Shown: positions 34,250-41,190 of the stretch, piece by piece
Numbering within the stretch: position 1 is the stretch's first letter
How the letters are laid out: every line of letters begins with the position of its first letter
Assembly (NCBI GenBank): GCA_965248815.1
Contig: CBDFKK010000006.1
Coordinates: forward strand, 1 to 64,000
Reading direction: 5' to 3'
Length of the DNA: 64,000 bases
Source: CBDFKK01 sp965248815
Lineage (GTDB): Bacteria > Pseudomonadota > Alphaproteobacteria > SMXP01
Position numbers and translations under genes: made by a program
Notes under the pieces: generated by a model
Told to the model about the DNA's origin: nothing
Seen by the model: only the letters and a program-made list of their open reading frames with translations
Database searches by the model: none

Positions 34250-34425
34250 GAGCTGATCTCCAACAAGTGGTAGAATTGAGCGCCTGTAAAGAATCGAGTC
34301 TTACCAATTTTCGTGAACTCGGCATCTGTTTTTCGCAAGTAGTCCGAAAGCTGACGGACGTTCATGCCTATCATTTCGGCGGCCTTCTCAAACGAAATCA
34401 ATTCAATGCCAAACGCGCTAGCCAT
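34048..34425 (-). CDS. Excisionase-like HTH protein overlapping int
   Basis: 125 codons. The N-terminal 60 residues (MASAFGIELISFEKAAEMIG, MNVRQLSDYLRKTDAEFTKI, KTRFFTGAQFYHLLE) look like a MerR/excisionase-type helix-turn-helix. The frame then runs about 200 nt into the integrase gene in another frame, and that Ser/Arg-rich tail may be non-functional. The start overlaps the stop of the gene upstream. Likely the directionality factor for the integrase. Confidence 0.6.
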   Translation of the reverse strand: MASAFGIELISFEKAAEMIGMNVRQLSDYLRKTDAEFTKIGKTRFFTGAQFYHLLEISSCRSSSSKEKVQNTGTSRARTEASVLSEARALCAKPRRKPNASTSNTKSSNVVSMVPKPLRHSQKWP

Positions 34426-34672
34426 CCTCACCCCCAACCCTCGACATTGCCGGTTTGATGAGATCGACTTGAGCGATGGCGCCGGCTGCGACTGCCTCGT
34501 CAATAAATTGCTGGTTGTTGCGAAGCCACTTGTCGCGGTCCATGGGCTGACAACGGTACTCGCGACGACATGCTTTGCAGGTGTCCGCGAACCCCGTAGC
34601 CTTTGCGGCGTTTCTGTAAAACTCCGTCGTCGGCTTGAAGACCTTGCATTTTGTGCACTTGAGTTCACGCAT
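34418..34672 (-). CDS. Zinc-binding CxxC..CxxC phage protein
   Basis: 84 aa; MRELKCTKCKVFKPTTEFYR with a second pair in FADTCKACRREY forms a treble-clef type metal site like the zinc part of small HNH proteins. No HNH catalytic residues are evident. Overlaps the ATPase gene upstream by 8 nt and the excisionase-like gene downstream. Function unknown. Confidence 0.6.
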   Translation of the reverse strand: MRELKCTKCKVFKPTTEFYRNAAKATGFADTCKACRREYRCQPMDRDKWLRNNQQFIDEAVAAGAIAQVDLIKPAMSRVGGEDG

Positions 34673-35597
34673 CGGAAAGCTTCTCATGCTGAGCAAGTTC
34701 CATGTCTGCATTCCCGGCAATGCCTTTGAGTTCTTCGAGACCATTGCCAAGCGCTTTGTATTGTGCAGATGTTCGCTCGCCAGCCTTGTGCTCCTTGGTG
34801 ATCCTTTGCCACCAAATTTTCAGCATCGCGCTTCCATGCATTGCCGCGTCGCGACCTTCTGCGGATAGCGCATTCAAAACATCATCGACTGGGGAGCCCA
34901 TTGCACACCACGCGGCAATAGCTGCCCCCGTTCTCTCGCCTATCTGGCTATTAGGGAAGGCGTCACGCAAATCTTGCGGACATTTTTTTAGTTTAGGAAC
35001 GCCTGGGCTCGACGGGTCGAGGGCAACACTGACCGTCATCTCGAAAATGAAATTTTTCTCAGCGATCGGGACTACGCCTTGCGACACGATTTGAGTTTTG
35101 CCGTTGACTTTAACCTGCTCCATTTTCTCCTGCGCACGAAGGCAGAAGACGATGTGCATGTTGGCCTGCAAAAGGCGGTTCATGAGCTTTTGGTGCTCTT
35201 GCTTCGGCTTCTTCCAGCAAAAGAGACCGGACTTACCGAGTCGAGTTTCAGTCTCCTCGGCCATCTCCAGGCAGCCGCCAACGCCGTTCCACTCGTGACT
35301 CATGGAGTCAATAACGACTGCCTTGTATCCGGCTTTTTCAAATTCCGTGAGCGCCTCCAGGTAGCGAGCTGGTGTGAATGGAGTGTCGAGGTCGATAACA
35401 TCAAACTTGGTCACCGTGTCGGCGTAAAAGTGGCTGCGCCTGTTCTCCGTATCGATAAAGCCGATCTTGCCAGCCTCTCCGACCATACCCCGCGCGATCT
35501 TCAACGCCGAATACGTCTTGCCGGCGCCAGACTCGCCCCATAGCCCAATGAGCCCATAGGTATTTTCACGCACTGCCTCTTTGATTTGTAAGGTCAT
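34665..35597 (-). CDS. RecA-like phage ATPase (AAA_24 / Sak-type)
   Basis: 310-aa P-loop ATPase: Walker A GLWGESGAGKTYSALK, Walker B KAVVIDSMSHEW, sensor-like region NMHIVFCLRAQEK. Such phage proteins act in single-strand annealing or recombination and replication together with a neighbouring exonuclease. ATGA overlap with the nuclease gene upstream supports a two-protein recombination system. Confidence 0.8.
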   Translation of the reverse strand: MTLQIKEAVRENTYGLIGLWGESGAGKTYSALKIARGMVGEAGKIGFIDTENRRSHFYADTVTKFDVIDLDTPFTPARYLEALTEFEKAGYKAVVIDSMSHEWNGVGGCLEMAEETETRLGKSGLFCWKKPKQEHQKLMNRLLQANMHIVFCLRAQEKMEQVKVNGKTQIVSQGVVPIAEKNFIFEMTVSVALDPSSPGVPKLKKCPQDLRDAFPNSQIGERTGAAIAAWCAMGSPVDDVLNALSAEGRDAAMHGSAMLKIWWQRITKEHKAGERTSAQYKALGNGLEELKGIAGNADMELAQHEKLSDA

Positions 35598-36613
35598 GCC
35601 ACCGCCCACAACGGAAAGTCTCGATTTTCGAGATAGGTGATCGGCTCATCGTCCCACCACGGCTCGTCGCGGCCGTATTTTTGGACGCACATGGCATAGT
35701 ACCGCGTGAGCTGGTGGTACATGTCGGCACCCTTATCCCAAATGACGGATGATTCGCCGTTGATGGTGGGCTCCAAAACACGAGCACGCACGTGCGGCAC
35801 GTCAGTCCCGGCGAAGACGAACACACAGCGATGCTGCTTTGACTTCTTGAATGCGCCTATGTCGAAGTGCCCAGGCGCATCGTGGAATTGGTCGTGCTCA
35901 AACTTCTTGGCGTTCTCGATGCCGTCCGAATACATGGCCGCCGACAAGTGATAGTCGCGGTTGGCTATGATCCATGGGAACATGTGCGCGACATCGCGGT
36001 CTGTTGAATTACTGAACGTTTTCAGCTCCAAGAACCAGTCGTTGTGCCTAAGCCGGTCAATACGGGCCTTCTTGCGTAGATTGTACTTTTCGTCATGCCA
36101 GAAGATTGAAACCTCGGGCGCACCCTCTCGAAAGAATTGGCTGACGTGGGGATGGCCGCAAATCAGCTCCTTGGACTTGAGCATCTTCGCGCCGGCCTCA
36201 GCGCTAATCTCTATGCGGTCGCCAAGCGTGGCTTTGTGTTCGGCCTCAATCTCCGGCCACAAGACAGTCTCGCTGTCGACTTCTCGAATGGCTTCAACGG
36301 CACTCGCCAACGAGCGGCCCGCGCCAATCTCCAGCTTTTCACAGTGTTTCCGGAGTTCGGCCATGCTCACTAAAGCCCCCTCGGGAACGGCCGGCTTAAT
36401 CACATAGTGCTTGCTGAACGCGTCCCATCCTTCGAGATATAGCAAATGACGCGCGTCTCCGATCTTGAGTGCTTCGGTGGGCCCCTTGTCTTCTTTGTAG
36501 GTTGCCGATAACGGGGACTTCTTCAAATTCTTGAAGTCGCTCGATCGAACATAGTCCGTGTCCGCATCGTAATCCTCTTTGGACAAACCAAAATATATGC
36601 CGGGCTCAATCAT
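35594..36613 (-). CDS. RecE/Exo VIII-like PD-(D/E)XK nuclease
   Basis: 339 aa. N-terminal segment typical of phage RecE-like proteins (GIYFGLSKEDYDADTDYVRS, KIGDARHLLYLEG with the conserved G-A-H). The nuclease core has Asp in KKARIDRLRHNDWF and E-x-K in FLELKTFSNS. It would resect double-strand ends for annealing-type recombination. It is co-translated with the RecA-like ATPase downstream and overlaps the small gene upstream by 8 nt. Confidence 0.82.
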   Translation of the reverse strand: MIEPGIYFGLSKEDYDADTDYVRSSDFKNLKKSPLSATYKEDKGPTEALKIGDARHLLYLEGWDAFSKHYVIKPAVPEGALVSMAELRKHCEKLEIGAGRSLASAVEAIREVDSETVLWPEIEAEHKATLGDRIEISAEAGAKMLKSKELICGHPHVSQFFREGAPEVSIFWHDEKYNLRKKARIDRLRHNDWFLELKTFSNSTDRDVAHMFPWIIANRDYHLSAAMYSDGIENAKKFEHDQFHDAPGHFDIGAFKKSKQHRCVFVFAGTDVPHVRARVLEPTINGESSVIWDKGADMYHQLTRYYAMCVQKYGRDEPWWDDEPITYLENRDFPLWAVA

Positions 36614-36863
36614 CCATCTTCCTCACCGCATCAAGAGCGTTCAGCCATAGGCGCTCCGCAAGCCCGTAGCGCTCGTCTCGGCTTTGCGTAAAGTTGAGGT
36701 TTGCAATCATCTCCGCGACGGCCGCAACGTTCGTCTCAAGAAACGCCGCCATGATTTTCTCAGGCGGCACGCCTTCAGCCACCTTCTGCGCAATCCAGTT
36801 TCGTTGCTGATACCAAAACTGGTCGGCCAGATTTTGGCTCAAGTCTTTTTGCTCTACGCTCAT
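36606..36863 (-). CDS. Small helical phage protein
   Basis: 85 aa, predicted all-helical (LADQFWYQQRNWIAQKVAEG, AFLETNVAAVAEMIANLNFT). No family recognised. Start overlaps the upstream stop (ATGA). Part of the leftward recombination operon. Confidence 0.55.
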   Translation of the reverse strand: MSVEQKDLSQNLADQFWYQQRNWIAQKVAEGVPPEKIMAAFLETNVAAVAEMIANLNFTQSRDERYGLAERLWLNALDAVRKMDD

Positions 36864-36961
36864 TGCGGCAGGCCCTCCGCAAATTTAATCAGCCCAAAGA
36901 AACAGAGGCAGAAAAATAGTCCGCACAGAAACAGAAAGGCGAAGACGTCAGCGGTCTTCAC
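36860..36961 (-). CDS. 33-aa single-helix membrane peptide
   Basis: GTG start, product VKTADVFAFLFLCGLFFCLC then FFGLIKFAEGLPQ: one membrane helix with three cysteines. Both ends are locked by 4-nt overlaps with the neighbours (GTGA with 36958, ATGA with 36606), which argues strongly that it is translated. Function unknown; short membrane peptides in this position often modulate superinfection or host membranes. Confidence 0.6.
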   Translation of the reverse strand: MKTADVFAFLFLCGLFFCLCFFGLIKFAEGLPQ

Positions 36962-37167
36962 GGCATTTGCCTTAGCTGGCTCGCCACGGCCTTGATTTCG
37001 TTCTGCTCGGCTTTGTGGCCGTCGAGCGTCGCCAGCGCGACCTCATAGAACTTGGCAATGGTCTCGAATAACTCAGCGGCCTGATCGGCTAAATCCCGAG
37101 GGTCTTGCTGCTTTAGGATGTCAATGGAATTGCTGATTAGCGTCAGCTCGCGTTCTGTCTGGGTCAT
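36958..37167 (-). CDS. First gene of the PL operon, small helical protein
   Basis: 69 aa, coiled-coil type (TERELTLISNSIDILKQQDP, DQAAELFETIAKFYEVALAT). GGAGGCAAG precedes the ATG. It is the first gene behind the leftward promoter at 37193-37220. Function unknown. Confidence 0.6.
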   Translation of the reverse strand: MTQTERELTLISNSIDILKQQDPRDLADQAAELFETIAKFYEVALATLDGHKAEQNEIKAVASQLRQMP

Positions 37168-37192
37168 TCTTGCCTCCGCATTTGAGAGGCGA

Positions 37193-37244
37193 ATCTAACC
37201 AAATCGGTAATTACTGTCAACCGTTGCGGTAAAAATTGCGGTAG
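37193..37244 (-). promoter_or_regulatory. PL promoter with repressor operators
   Basis: Leftward promoter TTGACA (37220-37215), 16-bp spacer, TTAGAT (37198-37193). The operator AACCAAATCGGTA (37197-37209) sits in the spacer and overlaps the -10. A second operator AACCGTTGCGGTA (37219-37231) covers the -35, and a half-site TTGCGGTA follows (37237-37244). They match the operators in the repressor-cro region, so PL and PR share one repressor. Confidence 0.75.
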
Positions 37245-37409
37245 GAAAAAATATCAAAAAAGTGCATTTTACCCCCTGGGGTTGATTCGCATTGCGGTCG
37301 CACTTCTAAAATGGCAACTTAAAGGGAGTCGCGTCGGACGAGTAATCGCAATTATTGTGGACAAGTCAGGCGGCGAAAATGATTCGACCAGGTTGGAGCT
37401 TTTGGTGGA

Positions 37410-37687
37410 TTACTCTCTCAATTGCCCCTTGGGCGTTGGTTGTTCTGATGGTGTTGCTTCTTCTGGGGGTGTAGGACCTTTTGAAAAGCCTTCAAAAATC
37501 CATTTGACCGTTTTTCCCAAGCCGAGTGTAGCGAGAGGGCCGGCAAACAGAGACAAAATAAGAAATGCCGTGGCCTCTTGATCATTGGGGAAAGTATCCC
37601 ACACGGCGATAAATCCGATGCAGATAAAGGGAATCCATAAGTAAAGGGAATCCATAAGACTGAGAACAAAACCCAAAGTCGTCGCAT
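37410..37687 (-). pseudogene. Membrane protein frameshifted by a 17-bp tandem duplication
   Basis: Start ATG at 37687 with AGGAGG 3 nt upstream reads MRRLWVLFSVLWIPF. A perfect 17-bp tandem repeat (37625-37641, 37642-37658) then shifts the frame. The following frame (WIPFICIGFIAVWDTFPNDQ, LILSLFAGPLATLGLGKTVK and a Pro/Glu tail) encodes two more helices. Removing one repeat unit restores a single frame. An in-frame ATG at 37711 right after the nuclease stop is an alternative start. Confidence 0.65.
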
Positions 37688-37711
37688 ACCCTCCTGAAAG
37701 TGGATTCTCAT

Positions 37712-38116
37712 TCAACGGCACTCTGGCTGATCGTAGAAGCCCCGGGAGAACTGAGGGGCGTCTTTGGCATGGCCAGCACAAACCTGGAGAGCGGCTAGAT
37801 CGCGGGCGCCAACGAAACAGGCCGCGACCAATCGATCAAAAGAACGGGCTTTTTGGCGCCTCCAACATGACACTGATTTGGATCCAATAAGGTCAACAAG
37901 ATTGTCCTTTGATTGCTGGCCGCCAGCTGCATCGAGCTCTGGGGCGTCTATTCCCCATAAGCGGATGCTCTCGACGCCAATTCGGATGGAATCGCCGTCC
38001 GTGACTGTGGCTCTGCCGGCAACTGGAGAGATCAAACCGACATTATCGGCTTCTGGCGGCACTTCGCAGGCCGATAATAGCAGCAAAACAGTGCCTATAC
38101 ACGTCTTCCAAGCCAT
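37712..38116 (-). CDS. Thermonuclease-like lipoprotein (SNase fold)
   Basis: 134 aa with a lipoprotein signal (lipobox LLSAC, Cys 17) and a Staphylococcal-nuclease domain: ATVTDGDSIRIGVESIRLWG, IDAPEL (catalytic Arg, Asp and Glu positions), then FDRLVAACFVGARDLAALQV with the second Arg. The family's last helix is missing; the protein ends GFYDQPECR. It would be an exported, membrane-anchored nuclease, made from the repressor side of the immunity region. Such genes in prophages may act on incoming DNA; that is inference. Confidence 0.78.
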   Translation of the reverse strand: MAWKTCIGTVLLLLSACEVPPEADNVGLISPVAGRATVTDGDSIRIGVESIRLWGIDAPELDAAGGQQSKDNLVDLIGSKSVSCWRRQKARSFDRLVAACFVGARDLAALQVCAGHAKDAPQFSRGFYDQPECR

Positions 38117-38715
38117 ATGACCCTGCCCACAATATCAAGCTGCTCGCCGCGCAAATCTGCAAATGTCGGGTATTCGGGATTATCGCTGCGGATAGTCAGG
38201 AGATTAGTGATGGGGTGCAGGCTCAGCCGTTTGACCTGCACGGCGTCTTCATAGCGTACGACGTAGATGCCATCCCGGCGGGGCCGACTCTGGGTGCAGT
38301 CTACAAGAACGTGGTCCTCGTCGCGGAGCATTGGCTCCATTGAATCCCCATGTACGGTGATAACCCCGAGCTCACCGGCCTCGGCAATTGTCACGGAACG
38401 CAGCCAATCCGCCTTAAATGCCAGAAATCCGGTGATATGTTCCTCATCAACTATGGTGCCATTTCCGGCGCTCGCCTCCGCGCTGTATGTCGGAACATAG
38501 ACCGATGGAAGGTTGGGGGAATCCAATGGTTCCTCGGCCGCAATCTGCGCAACTGATGATTGTAGTTCGTTGGCAAGCTTACGCAATACTGGAAGGGTAA
38601 GCTTATGATCATGTTTTTCGTACCGTGAAATGGATACGCCAGTGGTCCCAATCTTCTTACCCAACTCTTCTTGGGTGAGCTTTCGGGCTTCTCTTATTTC
38701 TCTCAATTGATTCAT
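38095..38715 (-). CDS. CI/LexA-type phage repressor with S24 peptidase domain
   Basis: 206 aa, start at MNQLREIREARKLTQEELGK (an earlier in-frame start has no ribosome-binding site). The N-terminal XRE helix-turn-helix is TQEELGKKIGTTGVSISRYE. The C-terminal S24 fold has Ser in VHGDSMEPML and Lys in DAVQVKRLSL as catalytic dyad. It should cleave itself on RecA activation and release PL and PR. It is divergent from the Cro-like gene across three operators. Its end overlaps the nuclease gene by 22 nt. Confidence 0.9.
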   Translation of the reverse strand: MNQLREIREARKLTQEELGKKIGTTGVSISRYEKHDHKLTLPVLRKLANELQSSVAQIAAEEPLDSPNLPSVYVPTYSAEASAGNGTIVDEEHITGFLAFKADWLRSVTIAEAGELGVITVHGDSMEPMLRDEDHVLVDCTQSRPRRDGIYVVRYEDAVQVKRLSLHPITNLLTIRSDNPEYPTFADLRGEQLDIVGRVIWLGRRV

Positions 38716-38725
38716 GTGCAAATCC

Positions 38726-38789
38726 TACCGTTTCGGTACTAAAAGTCACTTACCGAATAGGTTGACATTGCCTACCAAATCGGTATTTT
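38726..38789 (+). promoter_or_regulatory. Repressor-cro switch: three operators and PR
   Basis: Operators TACCGTTTCGGTA (38726-38738, perfect palindrome), TACCGAATAGGTT (38751-38763) and TACCAAATCGGTA (38773-38785), centre spacing 25 and 22 bp. The rightward promoter is TTGACA (38762-38767), 16-bp spacer, TATTTT (38784-38789), with the third operator inside it. The predicted start falls at or next to the cro ATG (38797), so the cro message is probably leaderless. Confidence 0.78.
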
Positions 38790-38796
38790 TAGACGC

Positions 38797-39027
38797 ATGA
38801 AGTTGCGCGACTGGAGAGACATTCGAGGATTCAGCCAATTCCAGGCGGGGAACCTGATTGGCGTATCTGGCGTCACTGTCAGTCGTTATGAGGGGGGTAG
38901 GGTCCCGGAACCCGAAGTCCTAAAGCGAATTATTCGAATTACCGGCGGGCTAGTTCAGCCCAATGACTGGTTTTCAGAAACAATTGAGGCGGAAGAAGAT
39001 CCTAACAAGGTGCCTCAATCGGCGTGA
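38797..39027 (+). CDS. Cro-like XRE regulator
   Basis: 76 aa: KLRDWRDIRGFSQFQAGNLI then GVSGVTVSRYEGGRVPEPEV is a helix-turn-helix with the recognition helix GVTVSRYE, followed by a short helical tail (VLKRIIRITGGLVQPNDWF). Its position opposite the S24 repressor identifies it as the Cro counterpart. No ribosome-binding site is present upstream, matching leaderless translation. Confidence 0.82.
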   Translation: MKLRDWRDIRGFSQFQAGNLIGVSGVTVSRYEGGRVPEPEVLKRIIRITGGLVQPNDWFSETIEAEEDPNKVPQSA

Positions 39028-39069
39028 GGTTGGCTCCGAAGTAGTGGGGCCGCATCTGATTGGATTTAA

Positions 39070-39570
39070 TCACTGGAGCGTGGAAGGCGCAATGACGGCT
39101 AAGAGATTTTTTCGAAACGAACGTCTAACTATGCGGATTTCGGGATGCGGACTTTGTTGAACCGTGCATCGGCCTGGGCTGCATTTGAGTTTTTGAAGGA
39201 TAGAAATATGAGACGCCTGGTAGCAATCTGGACATACGGCATGCTCGGGTTCGGGGCATTGCATGGCTGGCTTCATTCTGTAAGCGACTATGCCATCCCC
39301 AAGTTCTTGCAGTTCATACTTCTGCTTCTCAGCGTCCCATGCTTTGAGATTAGCCATTTCTGTTTTAAGCGCGCTTACCTGATCAATCAGGCTCGCATGC
39401 GCCGTATTTGCAGCGATCGCGTTGCTTTGGGCTTCCATGATAGCTCTTTGGAATTCGATGACCTTGGCCTGGAAGGCCCTGGCGTCGCGCAAATCTACCA
39501 TCGTCTTTGCGATATTGAAGGCCGTTTGAAGGCTCGTGAGCGCGGTGTCCCACTCGGTGACGCCAACCAT
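39070..39570 (-). CDS. Coiled-coil protein with cysteine-rich C-terminal half
   Basis: 166 aa. Residues 1-90 are helical (TALTSLQTAFNIAKTMVDLR, LIDQVSALKTEMANLKAWDA). Then DGIVAYRMKPAMQCPEPEHA, VCPDCYQASHISILQ gives a zinc-ribbon-like C-P-E-P-E-H--C--C pattern, followed by a basic tail. Proteins of this make-up are frequent beside regulators in phages and integrative elements; function unknown. It is transcribed against cro, from the space shared with the GapR-like gene. AAAGGAGG precedes the ATG. In the other phage copy it is cut by IS-A. Confidence 0.7.
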   Translation of the reverse strand: MVGVTEWDTALTSLQTAFNIAKTMVDLRDARAFQAKVIEFQRAIMEAQSNAIAANTAHASLIDQVSALKTEMANLKAWDAEKQKYELQELGDGIVAYRMKPAMQCPEPEHAVCPDCYQASHISILQKLKCSPGRCTVQQSPHPEIRIVRRSFRKNLLAVIAPSTLQ

Positions 39571-39776
39571 AATCAACCTCCTTTTCTGATGCGGTAAGGG
39601 TGCCATGACATGAGCAATGTTCCTTCTTTAGTTGGATACGGAAAGTCTTGGCAATCGGAATTGAAATTTTTGTTTTGAGCAGTTGGGTACGAGTTGAGTA
39701 GCAACTGGCGGGCGCCGTCTCCTCTGTGCGCTCTCCATTTTTTTAGTCTTGATGCATAACAAATGAGGCAGAAATC

Positions 39777-40112
39777 ATGAACGACAAAACGGCGAAGTCG
39801 AACGGCTACGATCCTGAGACGGTGAAGTCCATTGCTAAGCGCTATCACGCATTACTTGACGAGATGGAAACTAATCGTGGCGAATACATGTCGGACGTCA
39901 AGGAACTACTTCGGGAAGCGAAAGAAGACTACGGCATTCCGAAAAAGCTGATGCGCATGGTCGTGAGCGAGCAGCGGCAGGAGTTGAAGCGGATCAAGAA
40001 CCGCAAGAATCTTGAAGAGAGCGAGCGGTCAGAGCTCGATATTCTCGAGAGTTCGTTGGGCGATTTCATCGGCACCGAGCTTGGCCAAGCAGCCGTCGCA
40101 AACGCGGCTTAG
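39777..40112 (+). CDS. GapR-like (DUF2312-type) DNA-binding protein, copy 2
   Basis: 111 aa. Helical protein with YHALLDEMETNRGEYMSDVK, ELLREAKEDYGIPKKLMRMV and ELDILESSLGDF, matching the pattern of GapR/DUF2312: a pair of coiled-coil helices, the E-K-x-G-F/I-K-L-V turn and a helical end. GapR of alphaproteobacteria binds overtwisted AT-rich DNA ahead of replication forks and stimulates topoisomerases. A phage version as first gene of the replication operon would fit support of phage forks; that role is inference. The 206-bp upstream region is AT-rich. Confidence 0.75.
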   Translation: MNDKTAKSNGYDPETVKSIAKRYHALLDEMETNRGEYMSDVKELLREAKEDYGIPKKLMRMVVSEQRQELKRIKNRKNLEESERSELDILESSLGDFIGTELGQAAVANAA

Positions 40113-40115
40113 GCA

Positions 40116-40162
40116 TTACCGATCGAGGCACGGCCGGCGCACACGGCCGAAGAAATCGGTAA
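40116..40162. promoter_or_regulatory. Nested inverted repeat, copy 2
   Basis: Same structure as at 12667-12713: outer arms TTACCGAT/ATCGGTAA, inner arms CGGCCG. Preserved while neighbouring coding sequence differs between the copies, which favours a functional role. Confidence 0.4.
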
Positions 40163-40252
40163 ATGGTTAGGCGCGGCAAGCTAGGCCTCAGCTCTTCCAG
40201 AGGATATACCGCATCTCCGCTGGATGCCGCGCCGACCGCTCAGAGGCACATT

Positions 40253-40633
40253 ATGCGGCAACGTCGACGCGCTCCGTTTTCTGAAGATCAACTTCAAACC
40301 GACATCATGAAGGCGCTCGCCTGGATGTTGCCGAACGACTGCGTGCCGATTCACGTGCCCAATCAGGGCAAACGCAGCGGCCGATACGGCAACAGGCTGA
40401 AGGCCATGGGGATGCTTAAGGGCTGTCCCGATCTGGTGTTCTGCTATCATGGCCGTTTTCTGGCGATTGAACTCAAAAAAGATTTGGACAGCGAGATTTC
40501 CGAGGACCAACGGCTTGCACACAACAAGCTGCGCGTTGCCGGCGCCAAGGTAGGGACGGCGCGGACGCTGCCGGAGCTTTTGGACCTGCTGGACAAGTGG
40601 GGAGTCAAGCTGGTGGCGAGGTTGATCGCATGA
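40253..40633 (+). CDS. VRR-NUC domain nuclease, copy 2
   Basis: 126 aa with the compact VRR-NUC fold: PNQGKRSGRYGNRLKAMGML, KGCPDLVFCYHGRFLAIELK (catalytic D and E-x-K), then DQRLAHNKLRVAGAKVGTAR with the conserved Q. Single-domain viral VRR-NUC enzymes cut structured DNA such as Holliday or flap junctions. Placed between GapR-like and methyltransferase/DnaA-like genes, it belongs to DNA replication and processing. Start at 40253 chosen because the protein then begins MRQRRRAPFSEDQLQ, the usual entry into the domain. Confidence 0.8.
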   Translation: MRQRRRAPFSEDQLQTDIMKALAWMLPNDCVPIHVPNQGKRSGRYGNRLKAMGMLKGCPDLVFCYHGRFLAIELKKDLDSEISEDQRLAHNKLRVAGAKVGTARTLPELLDLLDKWGVKLVARLIA

Positions 40634-41190
40634 GCACGATGCTCGGTGAGTCCAAATATGAGCGGATTAAGAACGACGCCTATATGACGCCGCCATGGTG
40701 TGTTCACGAGCTGGTAGCGCTTGAAGAGTTCACGAATGATATTTTGGATCCGTGCTGTGGAACGAACAACATTGTAGATGCTCTGAATTCAGTCGGTTAT
40801 ATGGCGAGGGGGCAGGATCTGTACGACTACGGACAGGGAAAGGTCCAAACCGGCATCGACTTCCTTGCGCGGACTGGTGATCTTTACTGCGATATCATCA
40901 CGAATCCCCCTTACAGTCAGGCCGTGCCTTTCATTGAGCAGGCGCTAAAGCTAACCCGCAGGAATGAACGCAAAGTGGCAATGCTGCTGCGCAACGAGTT
41001 CGACTCGGGGCACACGCGGCGAACTCTATTTGCCGAGCATGCCGCCTTTCGTAAAAAAATCGTACTAACCAAGCGGCCGAAGTGGTCGAAAGACGACAAA
41101 GCCTCGCCTCGCCATAACTTCTCTTGGTTCATATGGGACTGGAAACGGTCCCCGCTTGGCCTTGGCGTTCAACTCGAGTACGCGCCATGA
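40630..41190 (+). CDS. Phage DNA adenine methyltransferase
   Basis: 186 aa. Motif I as ILDPCCGTNNIVDAL, motif II-like Asp in GQDLYDYG, and the catalytic motif IV NPPYSQ in DIITNPPYSQAVPF, which marks N6-adenine (or N4-cytosine) methyltransferases. The opening KNDAYMTPPWCVHELVAL is typical of phage enzymes of this kind. No restriction partner is present, so it is an orphan that may protect phage DNA. It is linked by ATGA overlaps to both neighbours and is precisely absent from copy 1. Confidence 0.85.
   Translation: MSTMLGESKYERIKNDAYMTPPWCVHELVALEEFTNDILDPCCGTNNIVDALNSVGYMARGQDLYDYGQGKVQTGIDFLARTGDLYCDIITNPPYSQAVPFIEQALKLTRRNERKVAMLLRNEFDSGHTRRTLFAEHAAFRKKIVLTKRPKWSKDDKASPRHNFSWFIWDWKRSPLGLGVQLEYAP

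Noticed and set aside
40116..40162. Intrinsic terminator after the GapR-like gene
   Set aside because: The nested stems are not followed by a T-run on either strand; kept only as a possible regulatory hairpin.
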